A DNA stretch of 64,000 bases from Roseovarius carneus. GTDB taxonomy: Bacteria > Pseudomonadota > Alphaproteobacteria > Rhodobacterales > Rhodobacteraceae. Each line of letters begins with the position of its first letter. The stretch's first letter is position 1. Positions 8,519 to 17,104 of this stretch are shown piece by piece. The DNA is taken from assembly GCF_020141465.1 (NCBI RefSeq), contig NZ_JAHSPD010000001.1:2834374-2898373 (forward strand). Reading direction: 5' to 3'. The position numbers were made by a program, and so were the translations under genes. The notes beneath the pieces were generated by a model. It did no database searches, had not been told where the DNA came from, and saw only the letters and a list, made by a program, of their open reading frames with translations.

Positions 8519-8901
8519 GACAGTCCCGCCCCCGCACCAAACGCGAACCTACGATTGCGCTCATCAACATCGTCTTTCTGATGCTGGTCTTCTTCATGGT
8601 GGCCGGCACGCTATCGCAGCCGCTCGACACGGACCTTCGTCTGATTTCCACTTCCGATCTTGAAGGCCGCGCACCGCCCGATGCGCTGGTGATCCGCCCG
8701 GATGGCACGCTGATCTATCGCGGCACCGAGATTACCTCTGCCGCCTCCTTCCTGCCGCGCCGTGAGGATGAACCGGAGCCGGATGTCAGGCTGGTGCCGG
8801 ACCGTGATCTGCCTGCCGCGGATCTGGTGCGTATCGCACGCGATCTGCGCCGCGCCGGGGCGGGTGCCGTGATCATCGTGACCGAACGGGAGCTGCAATG
8901 A
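8515..8901 (+). CDS. exbD: ExbD/TolR-family protein, paralogue 2 (Asn replaces the conserved Asp)
   Basis: A 128-aa ExbD paralogue with one N-terminal membrane helix, IALINIVFLMLVFFMV, and a periplasmic domain ending GAVIIVTERELQ. At the position of the essential transmembrane Asp it has Asn18, while the upstream paralogue keeps Asp. It may therefore be a structural partner in a mixed ExbD dimer and not itself proton-active. The ATG overlaps the first exbD stop, and its own stop overlaps the tonB start, so the four genes are translationally coupled. Confidence 0.88.
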   Translation: MRQSRPRTKREPTIALINIVFLMLVFFMVAGTLSQPLDTDLRLISTSDLEGRAPPDALVIRPDGTLIYRGTEITSAASFLPRREDEPEPDVRLVPDRDLPAADLVRIARDLRRAGAGAVIIVTERELQ

Positions 8902-9863
8902 TCCCTGCCGCGCGTGTTGTGAAAATAGGAGCTGTAGCCAGCGCACTCGCCATACATAGCGCGCTTGGCTGGGCGTTGATGGCGCGCACAGATGTGCAGG
9001 TCGATGGGAGCGCGGGAGCCGCGGAGGCACGGCTTGGCACGCGCTTTGCGGAGATGGCCGCAGGTACGCTGAAGGCGGAAAACAGCACCGAGACGCTGAC
9101 GCCGATGCCGCCTAAGGATGCGCGCGAAAATCCGGAGGATTTGGAAAGCGTCCCGCCCGCGCCACAAGCGCAGGCCGACGCAACGAAGGTCCCTGTTATA
9201 GAGCCTGACGCGCCGACGCGCGCACTTGAGGCGGACGCGGTGCCAACCATCACAGCCCTGTCTGCGCCGAGCCCAGCCAAACTACTCACCCCTCAACCAG
9301 AGGCCACAGCGCTCTCCTCCATGACACCAGAAAACATCATCAAAGCAGAAGAAGATAGCGCGAACGCCCTGACCCGCTCCCTACGACCACAACCACGCAG
9401 CGAGGCTTTCGAGGCGGAGCATAAGAAAGCCGCTGCCCCCGAACCTGCCAAGCCCGCCAAGCCGCAGCCTAAACCGAAATCGGCCGCCGCAGCACAAGGC
9501 AACTCCAACCAGAACGCACGCGCCGGAGCTGCCACCGGAACCAACACTGCGACGGCGGCAAGCGCAGGCACCGTGCAGGGGCAGTCGAATACTGCGGGCA
9601 ATGCAGCGGCCAGCAACTATCCCGGTCTTGTTATGCAAAAGATATCGCGCGTGCCGCGACCACGCTCGAACACCACGGGCACGGCTGTGATATCGTTCAG
9701 CATCGCCTCCAGCGGGGCGTTGGCGGGCCTGTCGGTCGCCCAAAGTTCAGGCTCGGCGCGGTTAGATCAGGCAGCGGCGCAAATGATCCAGCGGGCGGCC
9801 CCCTTCCCGCCCCCACCCACAGGCGCACGGCGTAGTTTCTCGATCAGTATCAAGGGCCGCTAA
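8898..9863 (+). CDS. tonB: TonB-family energy-transducing protein
   Basis: A 321-aa protein with an N-terminal signal anchor (about residues 8-27), a long Pro/Ala/Glu/Lys-rich periplasm-spanning linker and a C-terminal TonB domain. The domain runs from YPGLVMQKISRVPRPR through GTAVISFSIASSGAL to the end. It transmits ExbBD energy to outer-membrane receptors, most likely HmuR in this locus. It starts by ATGA overlap with exbD. A compact stop-to-stop gap separates it from the convergent hmuV. Confidence 0.92.
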   Translation: MIPAARVVKIGAVASALAIHSALGWALMARTDVQVDGSAGAAEARLGTRFAEMAAGTLKAENSTETLTPMPPKDARENPEDLESVPPAPQAQADATKVPVIEPDAPTRALEADAVPTITALSAPSPAKLLTPQPEATALSSMTPENIIKAEEDSANALTRSLRPQPRSEAFEAEHKKAAAPEPAKPAKPQPKPKSAAAAQGNSNQNARAGAATGTNTATAASAGTVQGQSNTAGNAAASNYPGLVMQKISRVPRPRSNTTGTAVISFSIASSGALAGLSVAQSSGSARLDQAAAQMIQRAAPFPPPPTGARRSFSISIKGR

Positions 9864-9887
9864 GGTTCAGCATTTCAGCCCAGACAA

Positions 9888-10676
9888 TCAATCTCCGAGC
9901 CGCGCCATATGCGGCAAGATATAGGGCAAGCCTGGTGGCGGCGGCGCATTGACCCGAAGGTGACAGCCATAAGCCTCCGACAGGATTGCATCGGTCAGCA
10001 CGTCAGATGGCGCACCTTCCGCCGCGATCTGCCCGTCCTGCATCAAGGCCACGCGATCCGCATAGAGCGCTGTGAGGTTAAGGTCATGCATCACGGTCAC
10101 AACACCACCGCCCGCATCGCCGTATCGGCGCGCAAGTTCCATGATAATCAGCTGATGGCCGATATCGAGGCTCGCCACCGGCTCGTCCAGCAAAAGCCAA
10201 CTGGGCGTGCCGTCCAGCACCGGCTCCCAAACCTGGCATAGGACACGGGCAAGCTGCGTGCGTTGCTGCTCTCCGCCAGACAGCTCGTGATAATACCGCC
10301 CGGCATAATCTGTGAGGCCAACCGCGTTCAACGCCTCTTCCGCCACGCCCTTACGCAATGCATATGGCCCGGCCTGAAGGCCGATGCGCAACACCTCAAT
10401 CACGGTGAAGGGAAAAGCCATGTTGGCCGCCTGCGGCAAAACTCCCCTGATGCGCGCCAGATCGCTTGCGTTGCGTGCCGTCACGGCCATGCCGTTGAGG
10501 GTGACGGCGCCACCTGCGCTCTCCTCACCCGACAGGATGCGCAAAAGGGTGGACTTGCCCGATCCATTCGGCCCGACGATGGCCGTCACCGCACCGGGCC
10601 GGGCGGTGAAGGCCACATCGCTCAGGATTGTTTTGCCACCCAAGGCAAAGGTTATGTCGCGTGCAATCAAGCTCAT
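9888..10676 (-). CDS. hmuV: Hemin ABC transporter ATP-binding protein
   Basis: A 262-aa ABC ATPase that powers heme import across the inner membrane. Walker A is GPNGSGKST (residues 35-43), the signature is LSGGEQQR, and Walker B is WLLLDEP, followed by the D-loop and switch His in VMHDLNLT. The ATG at 10676 overlaps the hmuU stop by ATGA, which fixes the start even though the frame is open upstream to 10712. It is the last gene of hmuSTUV and converges on tonB. Confidence 0.94.
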   Translation of the reverse strand: MSLIARDITFALGGKTILSDVAFTARPGAVTAIVGPNGSGKSTLLRILSGEESAGGAVTLNGMAVTARNASDLARIRGVLPQAANMAFPFTVIEVLRIGLQAGPYALRKGVAEEALNAVGLTDYAGRYYHELSGGEQQRTQLARVLCQVWEPVLDGTPSWLLLDEPVASLDIGHQLIIMELARRYGDAGGGVVTVMHDLNLTALYADRVALMQDGQIAAEGAPSDVLTDAILSEAYGCHLRVNAPPPPGLPYILPHMARLGD

Positions 10677-11743
10677 GCCATGAGGCTGCCGCGTTGACGC
10701 AGCAAAATCCAAAGGAAAACCGGCGCGCCAAGGATTGCCGTGATGATGCCGATGGGCAATTCCGCCGGAGCCACGATCAGCCGGGCAATCACATCCGCCC
10801 AGACCAGAAACGCCGCGCCCAAAAGGGCCGCGTTAATCAAGAGCGGTCCATGATCAGGGCCCGTCGAGAGGCGCAGAAGATGCGGCACCACGATGCCGAT
10901 GAACCCGATCGCACCCGAGACGGCCACAGCACTTCCCGTCGCCACCGCAACGCAGAGGATCGCCCCGCGTTTCACCCGTTGCACCGGGATGCCAAGGTGA
11001 TGTGCCGCAGCCTCGCCCAGCGCCAAAGCATTGAGCGACCCTCCAAGCAGCGCTGCCGCCACAATGGCAAGCGCAATCATCGGCCCCGCAGTCGCCACCT
11101 TGATCCATGTAGCACCACCCAGCGATCCAAGGCTCCAGAACGTGAGGTCGCGCAGCTGCGCATCATCCGCAATATAGATCAGGACGCCCATGCAGGCCCC
11201 TGCCAACGCCGCGAGCGCGATACCGCCCAAAAGCATGGTAATCACAGAGGTGCGGCCCCGATGCGTCGCCACCTGGTAGAGCACGAAAACAACAATCCAG
11301 CTGCCAAGAAAGGCGGCGAGCGGGATTAGCGCATTGCCCACGATGTTTTGCACCGCTAGCGGCAGCATTGCGCCCAGCACGATCGCGCTGGTGGCACCCA
11401 GTGCCGCGCCTGCACTGACACCGACAATGCCGGGATCGGCGAGTGGATTGCGAAAAAGCCCTTGCAACACAGCGCCCGACACAGCGAGCGCCGCCCCCAC
11501 AAGGGCGCCGAGAACCATGCGTGGCAAGCGGATATCACGCAGCACGACCTGATCCAGCGTGCTCAGTACCTCCCCGCGCATAAGCTGCCCAAGCGCGCCC
11601 CACAGAGACGTCCCCGCTGGGCCAATCGCAAGGCTTGCCACCATAGAGGCTGCGCAGAACAGCCCAAGCACAATATGCGCACGCCGTGCTACAGTGCGGC
11701 GGTCAATGTACGGAAGGGGGGAAGCCGCGTCGATCACCACCAT
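10673..11743 (-). CDS. hmuU: Hemin ABC transporter permease (FecCD family)
   Basis: About 356 aa with multiple membrane helices of the FecCD/BtuC type. Family segments visible are RLPRMVLGALVGAALAVSG, GLFRNPLADPGIVGVSAGA, and GAIGFIGIVVPHLLR near the C-terminus, where the permease contacts the ATPase. The start at 11743 follows the hmuT stop after one base; in-frame starts at 11758 and 11770 would overlap hmuT. It forms the importer with HmuV and the binding protein HmuT. Confidence 0.93.
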   Translation of the reverse strand: MVVIDAASPLPYIDRRTVARRAHIVLGLFCAASMVASLAIGPAGTSLWGALGQLMRGEVLSTLDQVVLRDIRLPRMVLGALVGAALAVSGAVLQGLFRNPLADPGIVGVSAGAALGATSAIVLGAMLPLAVQNIVGNALIPLAAFLGSWIVVFVLYQVATHRGRTSVITMLLGGIALAALAGACMGVLIYIADDAQLRDLTFWSLGSLGGATWIKVATAGPMIALAIVAAALLGGSLNALALGEAAAHHLGIPVQRVKRGAILCVAVATGSAVAVSGAIGFIGIVVPHLLRLSTGPDHGPLLINAALLGAAFLVWADVIARLIVAPAELPIGIITAILGAPVFLWILLRQRGSLMA

Positions 11744-11744
11744 G

Positions 11745-12653
11745 CTACGGGTCGCCATAGAGCGCAGCACTCAGCTCGGCCACGGCATCAGGCGTCCGTG
11801 GCCCAAAACCGAGCAGATAGAGCCCGTTCATTCGCACCACACTTTCGGACACAGCCGCAGGGGTCGGGCGGATCGCAGGCATCGCAAAGAGCACATCATC
11901 GGCCACCGAATGATCGCCACCACGATCCATCATCAGGATCACATCCGGTGCGGCGGTGCTTACGGCCTCATCACTCAGGGGCTTATAGCCCTCAACACCG
12001 TCAATCGCGTTCACCCCGCCCGCAAGACGGATCATCGCATCGGCCTGCGTGCCGGTACCCGACGCCATGATACGGCCACCTTGCGTGCTGAGGATGAAGA
12101 GAACGCGCTTGGGCGCGTCCCCGGCCAGTTTGGCCGCACTTCCCGTGACGCGGCGCATATCAGCCTCCACTTGGCCCGCCAGATCCTCAGCTGCGTCCAA
12201 CACTTCAAGCGCGCGGCCAACGGCGCGGATCTTGGCCGCGATCCCCTCCCCGTCCATCGCTGGCTCCAACTGCTCAAAACGCACGCCTGCGCGCTTCAAC
12301 ACCTCAATCACCTCAGGCGGGCCCGCGCCATCTTCGCTGAGAATCAGCGCCGGATTGACCGACAAAACCCCTTCGGCGGAGAGCGCGCGAACATATCCCA
12401 CATCAGGCAGGCCCTCGGCCTCGGGCGGGTAGGACGATGTGGTATCACGCGCCGCTAACCGATCCTGCTGACCAAGCGCATAGACGATTTCCGTCACCGA
12501 GCCGCCAAGCGAGACGACATCACCAGGGCTGGCTGCTTGGACCGCCTTCTGAAACGGGAGAACGCTCACGAACAGTGTTATTGCCAGCGCAAGGGCTGTG
12601 GCGGTCACAAGCGACATGCGCCCTATCTGTATTGTCGACAAAAGCCGCATCAT
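11745..12653 (-). CDS. hmuT: Periplasmic hemin-binding protein
   Basis: A 302-aa class III solute-binding protein. A signal peptide with hydrophobic core LVTATALALAITLFVSVLPF precedes the binding domain, which begins with the typical VVSLGGSVTEIVYALG segment. A DTTSSYPPEAEGLPDVGY motif is followed by the helical linker of BtuF-like proteins. It delivers heme from HmuR to HmuUV. The ATG at 12653 overlaps the hmuS stop by ATGA, preferred over the longer frame to 12704. Confidence 0.92.
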   Translation of the reverse strand: MMRLLSTIQIGRMSLVTATALALAITLFVSVLPFQKAVQAASPGDVVSLGGSVTEIVYALGQQDRLAARDTTSSYPPEAEGLPDVGYVRALSAEGVLSVNPALILSEDGAGPPEVIEVLKRAGVRFEQLEPAMDGEGIAAKIRAVGRALEVLDAAEDLAGQVEADMRRVTGSAAKLAGDAPKRVLFILSTQGGRIMASGTGTQADAMIRLAGGVNAIDGVEGYKPLSDEAVSTAAPDVILMMDRGGDHSVADDVLFAMPAIRPTPAAVSESVVRMNGLYLLGFGPRTPDAVAELSAALYGDP

Positions 12654-13726
12654 ACCGCCTCCTTCGCCGGTGCGTCTGGCAGCGAACCCACCAATGCGCG
12701 CCATGCCGGGCGGCTGTCACGGCCCTCTTTGCCGATGCCGAATATCTGAAAGATCAGGCCACCTTGCGCATCAAATGCCTCAAGTGACATGGCGTTACCG
12801 CGCTGCGTGGGCTTGTCCACCGCCCAGACCTCGGCCACGTGATCGAGCCGCAAATGCAGATTGAAGCGCGGGTCCATCACGTTCTGCCACGGGCCCATTG
12901 GGCGCAGCTGCACGATGGGGCCGCTGTGGATCTGGATGCAGCCACGGTTGCCGACGAAGATCATCACCTCGGTGCCATCCTTGGCCAGCCGCTCCAGCGC
13001 TGTGCCCACCGCGCCGGGGGCCAACGCGCGAACGAACGGCGCGCCTGCAATGCGGTAGGCCCCGAGCCGGTTCATCTTCAGCTTCGAGGTCAGGCGCATG
13101 AACTGGTGCGTGTCGGTCATCCGCGCCCACTCCTTGCGCAGCACGTCCACGCGGGACATGTCGGATTTCGCGGCCTCGGGAGGCTGTCTGTCGCTGACCT
13201 CAAGCGATTGGCTCTGATCCCCGATGGGCAAGTCATCGCGCAACGCGTCCCAAGCGGCCAGATCAGACCCGTCGCGCAGGAAAATCTTGTGGACCGCATC
13301 ACCCGCCGCATCGAACACCTGAAGCGATCGGCGCAGGCCCGCGTCGGTTTCCTTTTCTACCATGAAGGCATGTTTCCAATGGCTTGGGAACATCCGCAGG
13401 TCAATCTCGTCGGCAAGCACCATGCACGCATGGCCACCGGAATGATAATTTTCATAGGTGCCGACCCGCTCATGCACGCAGCTTTCGTTACGGGTGAGTG
13501 CCATCACCTCGCCCAATTTTTGCGCCGCATCCATGATCCGGTCGGGATGCGCGTCGATGCGCGTGGCGGTGATACCGCAGGAAGCAGCGACAAGCTGTGC
13601 CTCGCTGATACCAAGCCTACCTGCCAGATCACGATCCCTCAGCTTTGGGTGATCGGCCTGAGCTGCGCGGATATCTTCAGGTGCGGGTGCTTGAAGGGTG
13701 TGTGTTTGAGCAATGGTATCAGCCAT
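12650..13726 (-). CDS. hmuS: Hemin-degrading/heme-handling factor HmuS (HemS family)
   Basis: A 358-aa cytoplasmic HemS/ChuX-like protein with the family's two repeated halves. Each half carries a similar run: RMFPSHWKHAFMVEK in the first and LRPMGPWQNVMDPRFNLHL in the second. The family binds imported heme and passes it on or helps degrade it. An AGAGGA ribosome-binding site precedes the ATG. It is the first gene of hmuSTUV, divergent from hmuR over a 226-bp regulatory gap. Confidence 0.93.
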   Translation of the reverse strand: MADTIAQTHTLQAPAPEDIRAAQADHPKLRDRDLAGRLGISEAQLVAASCGITATRIDAHPDRIMDAAQKLGEVMALTRNESCVHERVGTYENYHSGGHACMVLADEIDLRMFPSHWKHAFMVEKETDAGLRRSLQVFDAAGDAVHKIFLRDGSDLAAWDALRDDLPIGDQSQSLEVSDRQPPEAAKSDMSRVDVLRKEWARMTDTHQFMRLTSKLKMNRLGAYRIAGAPFVRALAPGAVGTALERLAKDGTEVMIFVGNRGCIQIHSGPIVQLRPMGPWQNVMDPRFNLHLRLDHVAEVWAVDKPTQRGNAMSLEAFDAQGGLIFQIFGIGKEGRDSRPAWRALVGSLPDAPAKEAV

Positions 13727-13825
13727 GGCGTCCTCTTGTATTGAATGTCTGAGAAATATGGCTGCGCAGCGTGCGAAAGCGCTTGCGTGGCGAACCGGCG
13801 CATATCAACTGCGCAGATTATTCTT

Positions 13826-13838
13826 GACTAATTTAGTC
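13826..13838. promoter_or_regulatory. Palindromic operator candidate between hmuS and hmuR
   Basis: GACTAA (13826-13831), one T, then TTAGTC (13833-13838) form a perfect inverted repeat in the divergent intergenic region, about 115 bp upstream of the hmuR start and 100 bp upstream of hmuS. Its location suggests iron-responsive control of both transcripts. It resembles the palindromic iron-associated motif described for Rhodobacterales (Iron-Rhodo box), but I compare from memory and the regulator is inferred. Confidence 0.55.
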
Positions 13839-13952
13839 TGATTCATCTATCCGGCACAAGACCCGATTTTCCCGGGCAGACGACGAATTACCGCGCCAGC
13901 TTCTGCGAGCCACGGTTTCAGCCAAACCAAAGCATCTCAGAAGGACACCATA

Positions 13953-15953
13953 ATGACACGAAAAATGCGCGCGCCCCTATGGGGGACAACAGCCCTTTGC
14001 CTGACACTGGCCGCCGCCCTCCCCGCTGCGGCACAGGAGGAGGATGGATTTCTTGGGACCATCATATTGGGCGAAAGCAAGCGCGATGTGCGCACCGACA
14101 CCGCCGTGCCAGTGACCGAAATCGACCAGACCGAGATCGACGACCGGCAGGCGGGAACCGTTGCCGAGTTGATCGACACTGTACCAGGGGTGACATTGGT
14201 CAACGGGTCTACCCCGCAAGGCTCAGGCATCACGATCCGCGGCTTCGGTGCGACAGGTTCGTTCGGCACCGATCAAAAGATCCTCATTCAAGTCGATGGC
14301 GCCACCCGCGGCAGCGAAGAGCTGTACCGCATCGGCAATCAGCTTTTCACCGACCCCGCGCTTTACAAACAGGTCGAGGTGCTGCGCGGCACGATCGGCT
14401 CATTCGAGTTCGGCTCGGGCGTGGTGGGTGGTGTTGTGCGGCTTGAGACCAAGGACGCATCGGACTTCACCGGCGGCGAGGTGGGCTTTGCCGCCCGCCA
14501 GATGCTGGAGTTCGCAACCAACGGCAGCGGCATAACCTCATCGAGCATCCTTGCGTGGCAACCCACGGAAAACATTGAGTTCCTCGCCAACTACACCCGC
14601 CGCACCACAGAGCCGCAAGAAGACGGCAACGGGGGTTTGATCAACCCTGCGGGCGGCGCGACCAACGACCCATCGTGGTTGGTTAAAGGTAAGCTGACCT
14701 TCGGCGAGGGCGATGCGCAGTCCGTAACCCTCACACATACGGAGACGGAATCGTCCCAAAGAGACGTGCCATATGACAGCTTCGGCCTTGCCAATTTCGG
14801 CAATGTCGACCGCGATGTGCGCAGCGCTACGACAATCCTGCGCTACGGCTTCAACCCGGTGGGCAATGATCTGCTTGATCTGACGTTGCAATATTCCTAC
14901 GCGGATGAAGAGATCACTCAGACGGCTATCGGACGGGCCAGCCCACTGAACGATGCTGACCACCGCTATGAGACGACAACCCTCACCCTCAAGAACACCG
15001 CCCTTTTCCAGACCGGAGCGGTTAACCACGACCTCACGGCGGGGATAGAATATATCCTTCGCCAGCGCCAGAACGCGGCTTCCGCACCGGGCGGTGAAGA
15101 CAATCGCTGGGCCATCTTCGCGATCAACGAGATGTCGTTTGGAGATGGCTGGACCGTCACGCCGGCCTTTCGCTATGAGACATCGGATGTGAAGGGCAGC
15201 ACCGCGCCCAATAATGGCCGGTTCAAGCATGACGCGTTGATGGGTGGGCTGTCGCTGCGCTATGCGTTCCAGAACGGATTTTCGGTATTTGGCTCAGCCG
15301 CCTACACGGAGGTCCTGCCCCCGATTGACGATCTGGACAATGTGGCGCGCATGGAGGATAGCGAAAAATCCCGCACCTTTGAGCTTGGCTTTGCCTATGA
15401 GGCCGAAGGGGCGTTCCGCGAAGGCGACAGCCTGTCGTTCAAGCTCAACGCCTATGACACGGAGCTTTGGGACGTGACCTCCTATGTCACCAACACAGCC
15501 GCATTCGGGCCGCCCGTTTTCCTCGCTCTGGATCAGGTCAACACCCAAGGGATCGAGATTGAGGCCGCCTATGCTACGGCCACCGGCTTCTACATGGATC
15601 TCAACGCTAACATTGCCGATGGCCAAGAGACCACAGGTCGAGGCGTCCGTCAGGATTGGCGCAACCTCGCCGCCAACAGCCTGCGGTTTACATTGGGTCA
15701 GAAGTTTGCCGAAGCCTATGACGTGAGCTGGGAAGTGGTCGCGAATGATGGGATCACCGTCAATGGAGAGCGCTCATCCAGTTTCGTAGCCCACAACCTG
15801 CGCGCGACGATCGCGCCGGAAAGTGGCGTCTGGGCAGGCACCGAAGTGCGTTTCGGGATCGAGAACCTGTTCGACACGCAATACACCCAACGCCTCTCAA
15901 CCCGCCCCGCCGCAGGCCGGAACTTCAAAATCACACTGGCCAAGACGTTCTGA
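13953..15953 (+). CDS. hmuR: TonB-dependent outer-membrane heme receptor
   Basis: A 666-aa TonB-dependent receptor. A signal peptide ends ALPAAAQ. The plug domain runs through TVAELIDTVPGVTLVNG, GSGITIRGFG and VEVLRGTIGSFEFGSGVVGGVV. The rest is a beta barrel rich in alternating aromatic strands, ending in a terminal Phe (ITLAKTF) as usual for barrel proteins. A GAAGGA ribosome-binding site precedes the ATG. Heme specificity is inferred from adjacency to hmuSTUV. A 29-bp hairpin follows the stop. Confidence 0.93.
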   Translation: MTRKMRAPLWGTTALCLTLAAALPAAAQEEDGFLGTIILGESKRDVRTDTAVPVTEIDQTEIDDRQAGTVAELIDTVPGVTLVNGSTPQGSGITIRGFGATGSFGTDQKILIQVDGATRGSEELYRIGNQLFTDPALYKQVEVLRGTIGSFEFGSGVVGGVVRLETKDASDFTGGEVGFAARQMLEFATNGSGITSSSILAWQPTENIEFLANYTRRTTEPQEDGNGGLINPAGGATNDPSWLVKGKLTFGEGDAQSVTLTHTETESSQRDVPYDSFGLANFGNVDRDVRSATTILRYGFNPVGNDLLDLTLQYSYADEEITQTAIGRASPLNDADHRYETTTLTLKNTALFQTGAVNHDLTAGIEYILRQRQNAASAPGGEDNRWAIFAINEMSFGDGWTVTPAFRYETSDVKGSTAPNNGRFKHDALMGGLSLRYAFQNGFSVFGSAAYTEVLPPIDDLDNVARMEDSEKSRTFELGFAYEAEGAFREGDSLSFKLNAYDTELWDVTSYVTNTAAFGPPVFLALDQVNTQGIEIEAAYATATGFYMDLNANIADGQETTGRGVRQDWRNLAANSLRFTLGQKFAEAYDVSWEVVANDGITVNGERSSSFVAHNLRATIAPESGVWAGTEVRFGIENLFDTQYTQRLSTRPAAGRNFKITLAKTF

Positions 15954-15957
15954 CCAA

Positions 15958-15986
15958 GGCGCGGGTGCTCTCATGGCACCCGCGCC
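15958..15986 (+). terminator. Strong hairpin after hmuR
   Basis: GGCGCGGGTGC (15958-15968) pairs perfectly with GCACCCGCGCC (15976-15986) around a 7-nt loop, starting five bases after the hmuR stop codon. There is no U-tract, so it may terminate weakly or protect the mRNA 3' end. Confidence 0.7.
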
Positions 15987-16215
15987 GTTCACTCCAGAGC
16001 CCCCGCAACAGCATTTCTCAGGGAGCGATGTATCGTTGTTGGCCCGACCGAGGCCCTTGGTTTGGCTCCCATTGAAACCTCCACCGCACAATTAACCCGT
16101 GCGAGGCATAAAACGCCCTTCTGACGCGCCGAGTACGCTTACCTGCCTACCCGCGCCAAAAGCACGGAATAGCGGCCAAAGTGCCGACAGTTGTTTAAAA
16201 AATCAGGTAGAGTAT

Positions 16216-16305
16216 TGGCGGAGCGACAGGGATTCGAACCCTGGAGACGGTCTCCCGCCTACACACTTTCCAGGCGTGCGCCTTCGACCACTCGGCCACC
16301 GCTCC
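16216..16305 (-). tRNA. tRNA-Ser (anticodon GGA)
   Basis: A complete 90-nt class II tRNA with long variable arm. The acceptor stem pairs GGAGCG (from 16305) with CGCTCC, then discriminator G and an encoded CCA (16216-16218). The anticodon loop reads CTGGAAA, giving GGA, which decodes UCC/UCU Ser. The T-arm GGGTTCGAATCCC is intact. The 230 bp before it, downstream of hmuR, hold no gene I can see. Confidence 0.97.
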
Positions 16306-16384
16306 GTTGGAGGGCTTCTAGCGTCTGTGCGGGGGGGGCTGCAAGGGGAAGGTTGCGTTTTTCGCGAGCACCCTGCGCTTTGTA

Positions 16385-17104
16385 TCAATCGTCCAGATGA
16401 AGATAGACGCGGCGGTTCATGCGGCCTTTGCTTTCGATCTTGCCAAGGCGCAACGCGCCGACCTCGGAGGTGCGTGCCACATGGGTGCCGCCACACGGTT
16501 GCAAATCCACTTGGTCGGTGCCCTCGCCGATCCTTACGAGGCGAATTTTGCCAGCATTTCGGGGCGGCGGCGCGGAGAGGGTTTTGACCAGAGAGGGCTG
16601 TTGGTCCAACTCGGCATGGGTGATATAGCCGTCGGTCACCGGCAAATCGCGATCAACCATTTCGCCCAAATGCGCCTCGAATGTTTCGCGGTCCACCGAC
16701 ATATCGGGCATTTCAAAATCAAGCCGGCTGCGCGTCTCACCGATCATGCCCCCCGTCACCGGGAGCGGGATCACGACCGACAAGAGGTGTAGCGCCGTGT
16801 GCATCCGCATCAGCCGCAGACGGCGTGGCCAGTCCAGCGTTTGCTGTACTTGGCAGCCAATGGGCGGCAGGGACTGCGGCGCGGCCGGGACGAGGGCGAT
16901 CTGTGCGCCCTGCCCTTTTACCGTCGTGGCCACAGTCATCCCCCCGCCGGACCAATCGATGCGCCCGCTATCGCCGGGCTGACCACCGCCGGTGGGATAA
17001 AAGACGCTCGCATCCAAAACCACACCGCCCTCTGGCGTGTGTGCAACCACCATGCCCACAGCCTCGGTGCGGTAGGCATCCGTGCGAAAGAGCGGCTCGG
17101 TCAC
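16385..17104 (-). CDS. Alanyl-tRNA editing protein AlaX-like
   Basis: A 239-aa freestanding editing domain homologous to the AlaRS editing/second-additional domain. Such proteins hydrolyse mischarged Ser- or Gly-tRNA(Ala). The predicted zinc ligands are in HTALHLL and CGGTHV, and the DASVFYPTGGGQPGD segment is the family hallmark. The GTG start overlaps the stop of the upstream channel gene by GTGA, so translation is coupled. It is the end of the cysK-mscS-alaX series. Confidence 0.9.
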   Translation of the reverse strand: MTEPLFRTDAYRTEAVGMVVAHTPEGGVVLDASVFYPTGGGQPGDSGRIDWSGGGMTVATTVKGQGAQIALVPAAPQSLPPIGCQVQQTLDWPRRLRLMRMHTALHLLSVVIPLPVTGGMIGETRSRLDFEMPDMSVDRETFEAHLGEMVDRDLPVTDGYITHAELDQQPSLVKTLSAPPPRNAGKIRLVRIGEGTDQVDLQPCGGTHVARTSEVGALRLGKIESKGRMNRRVYLHLDD

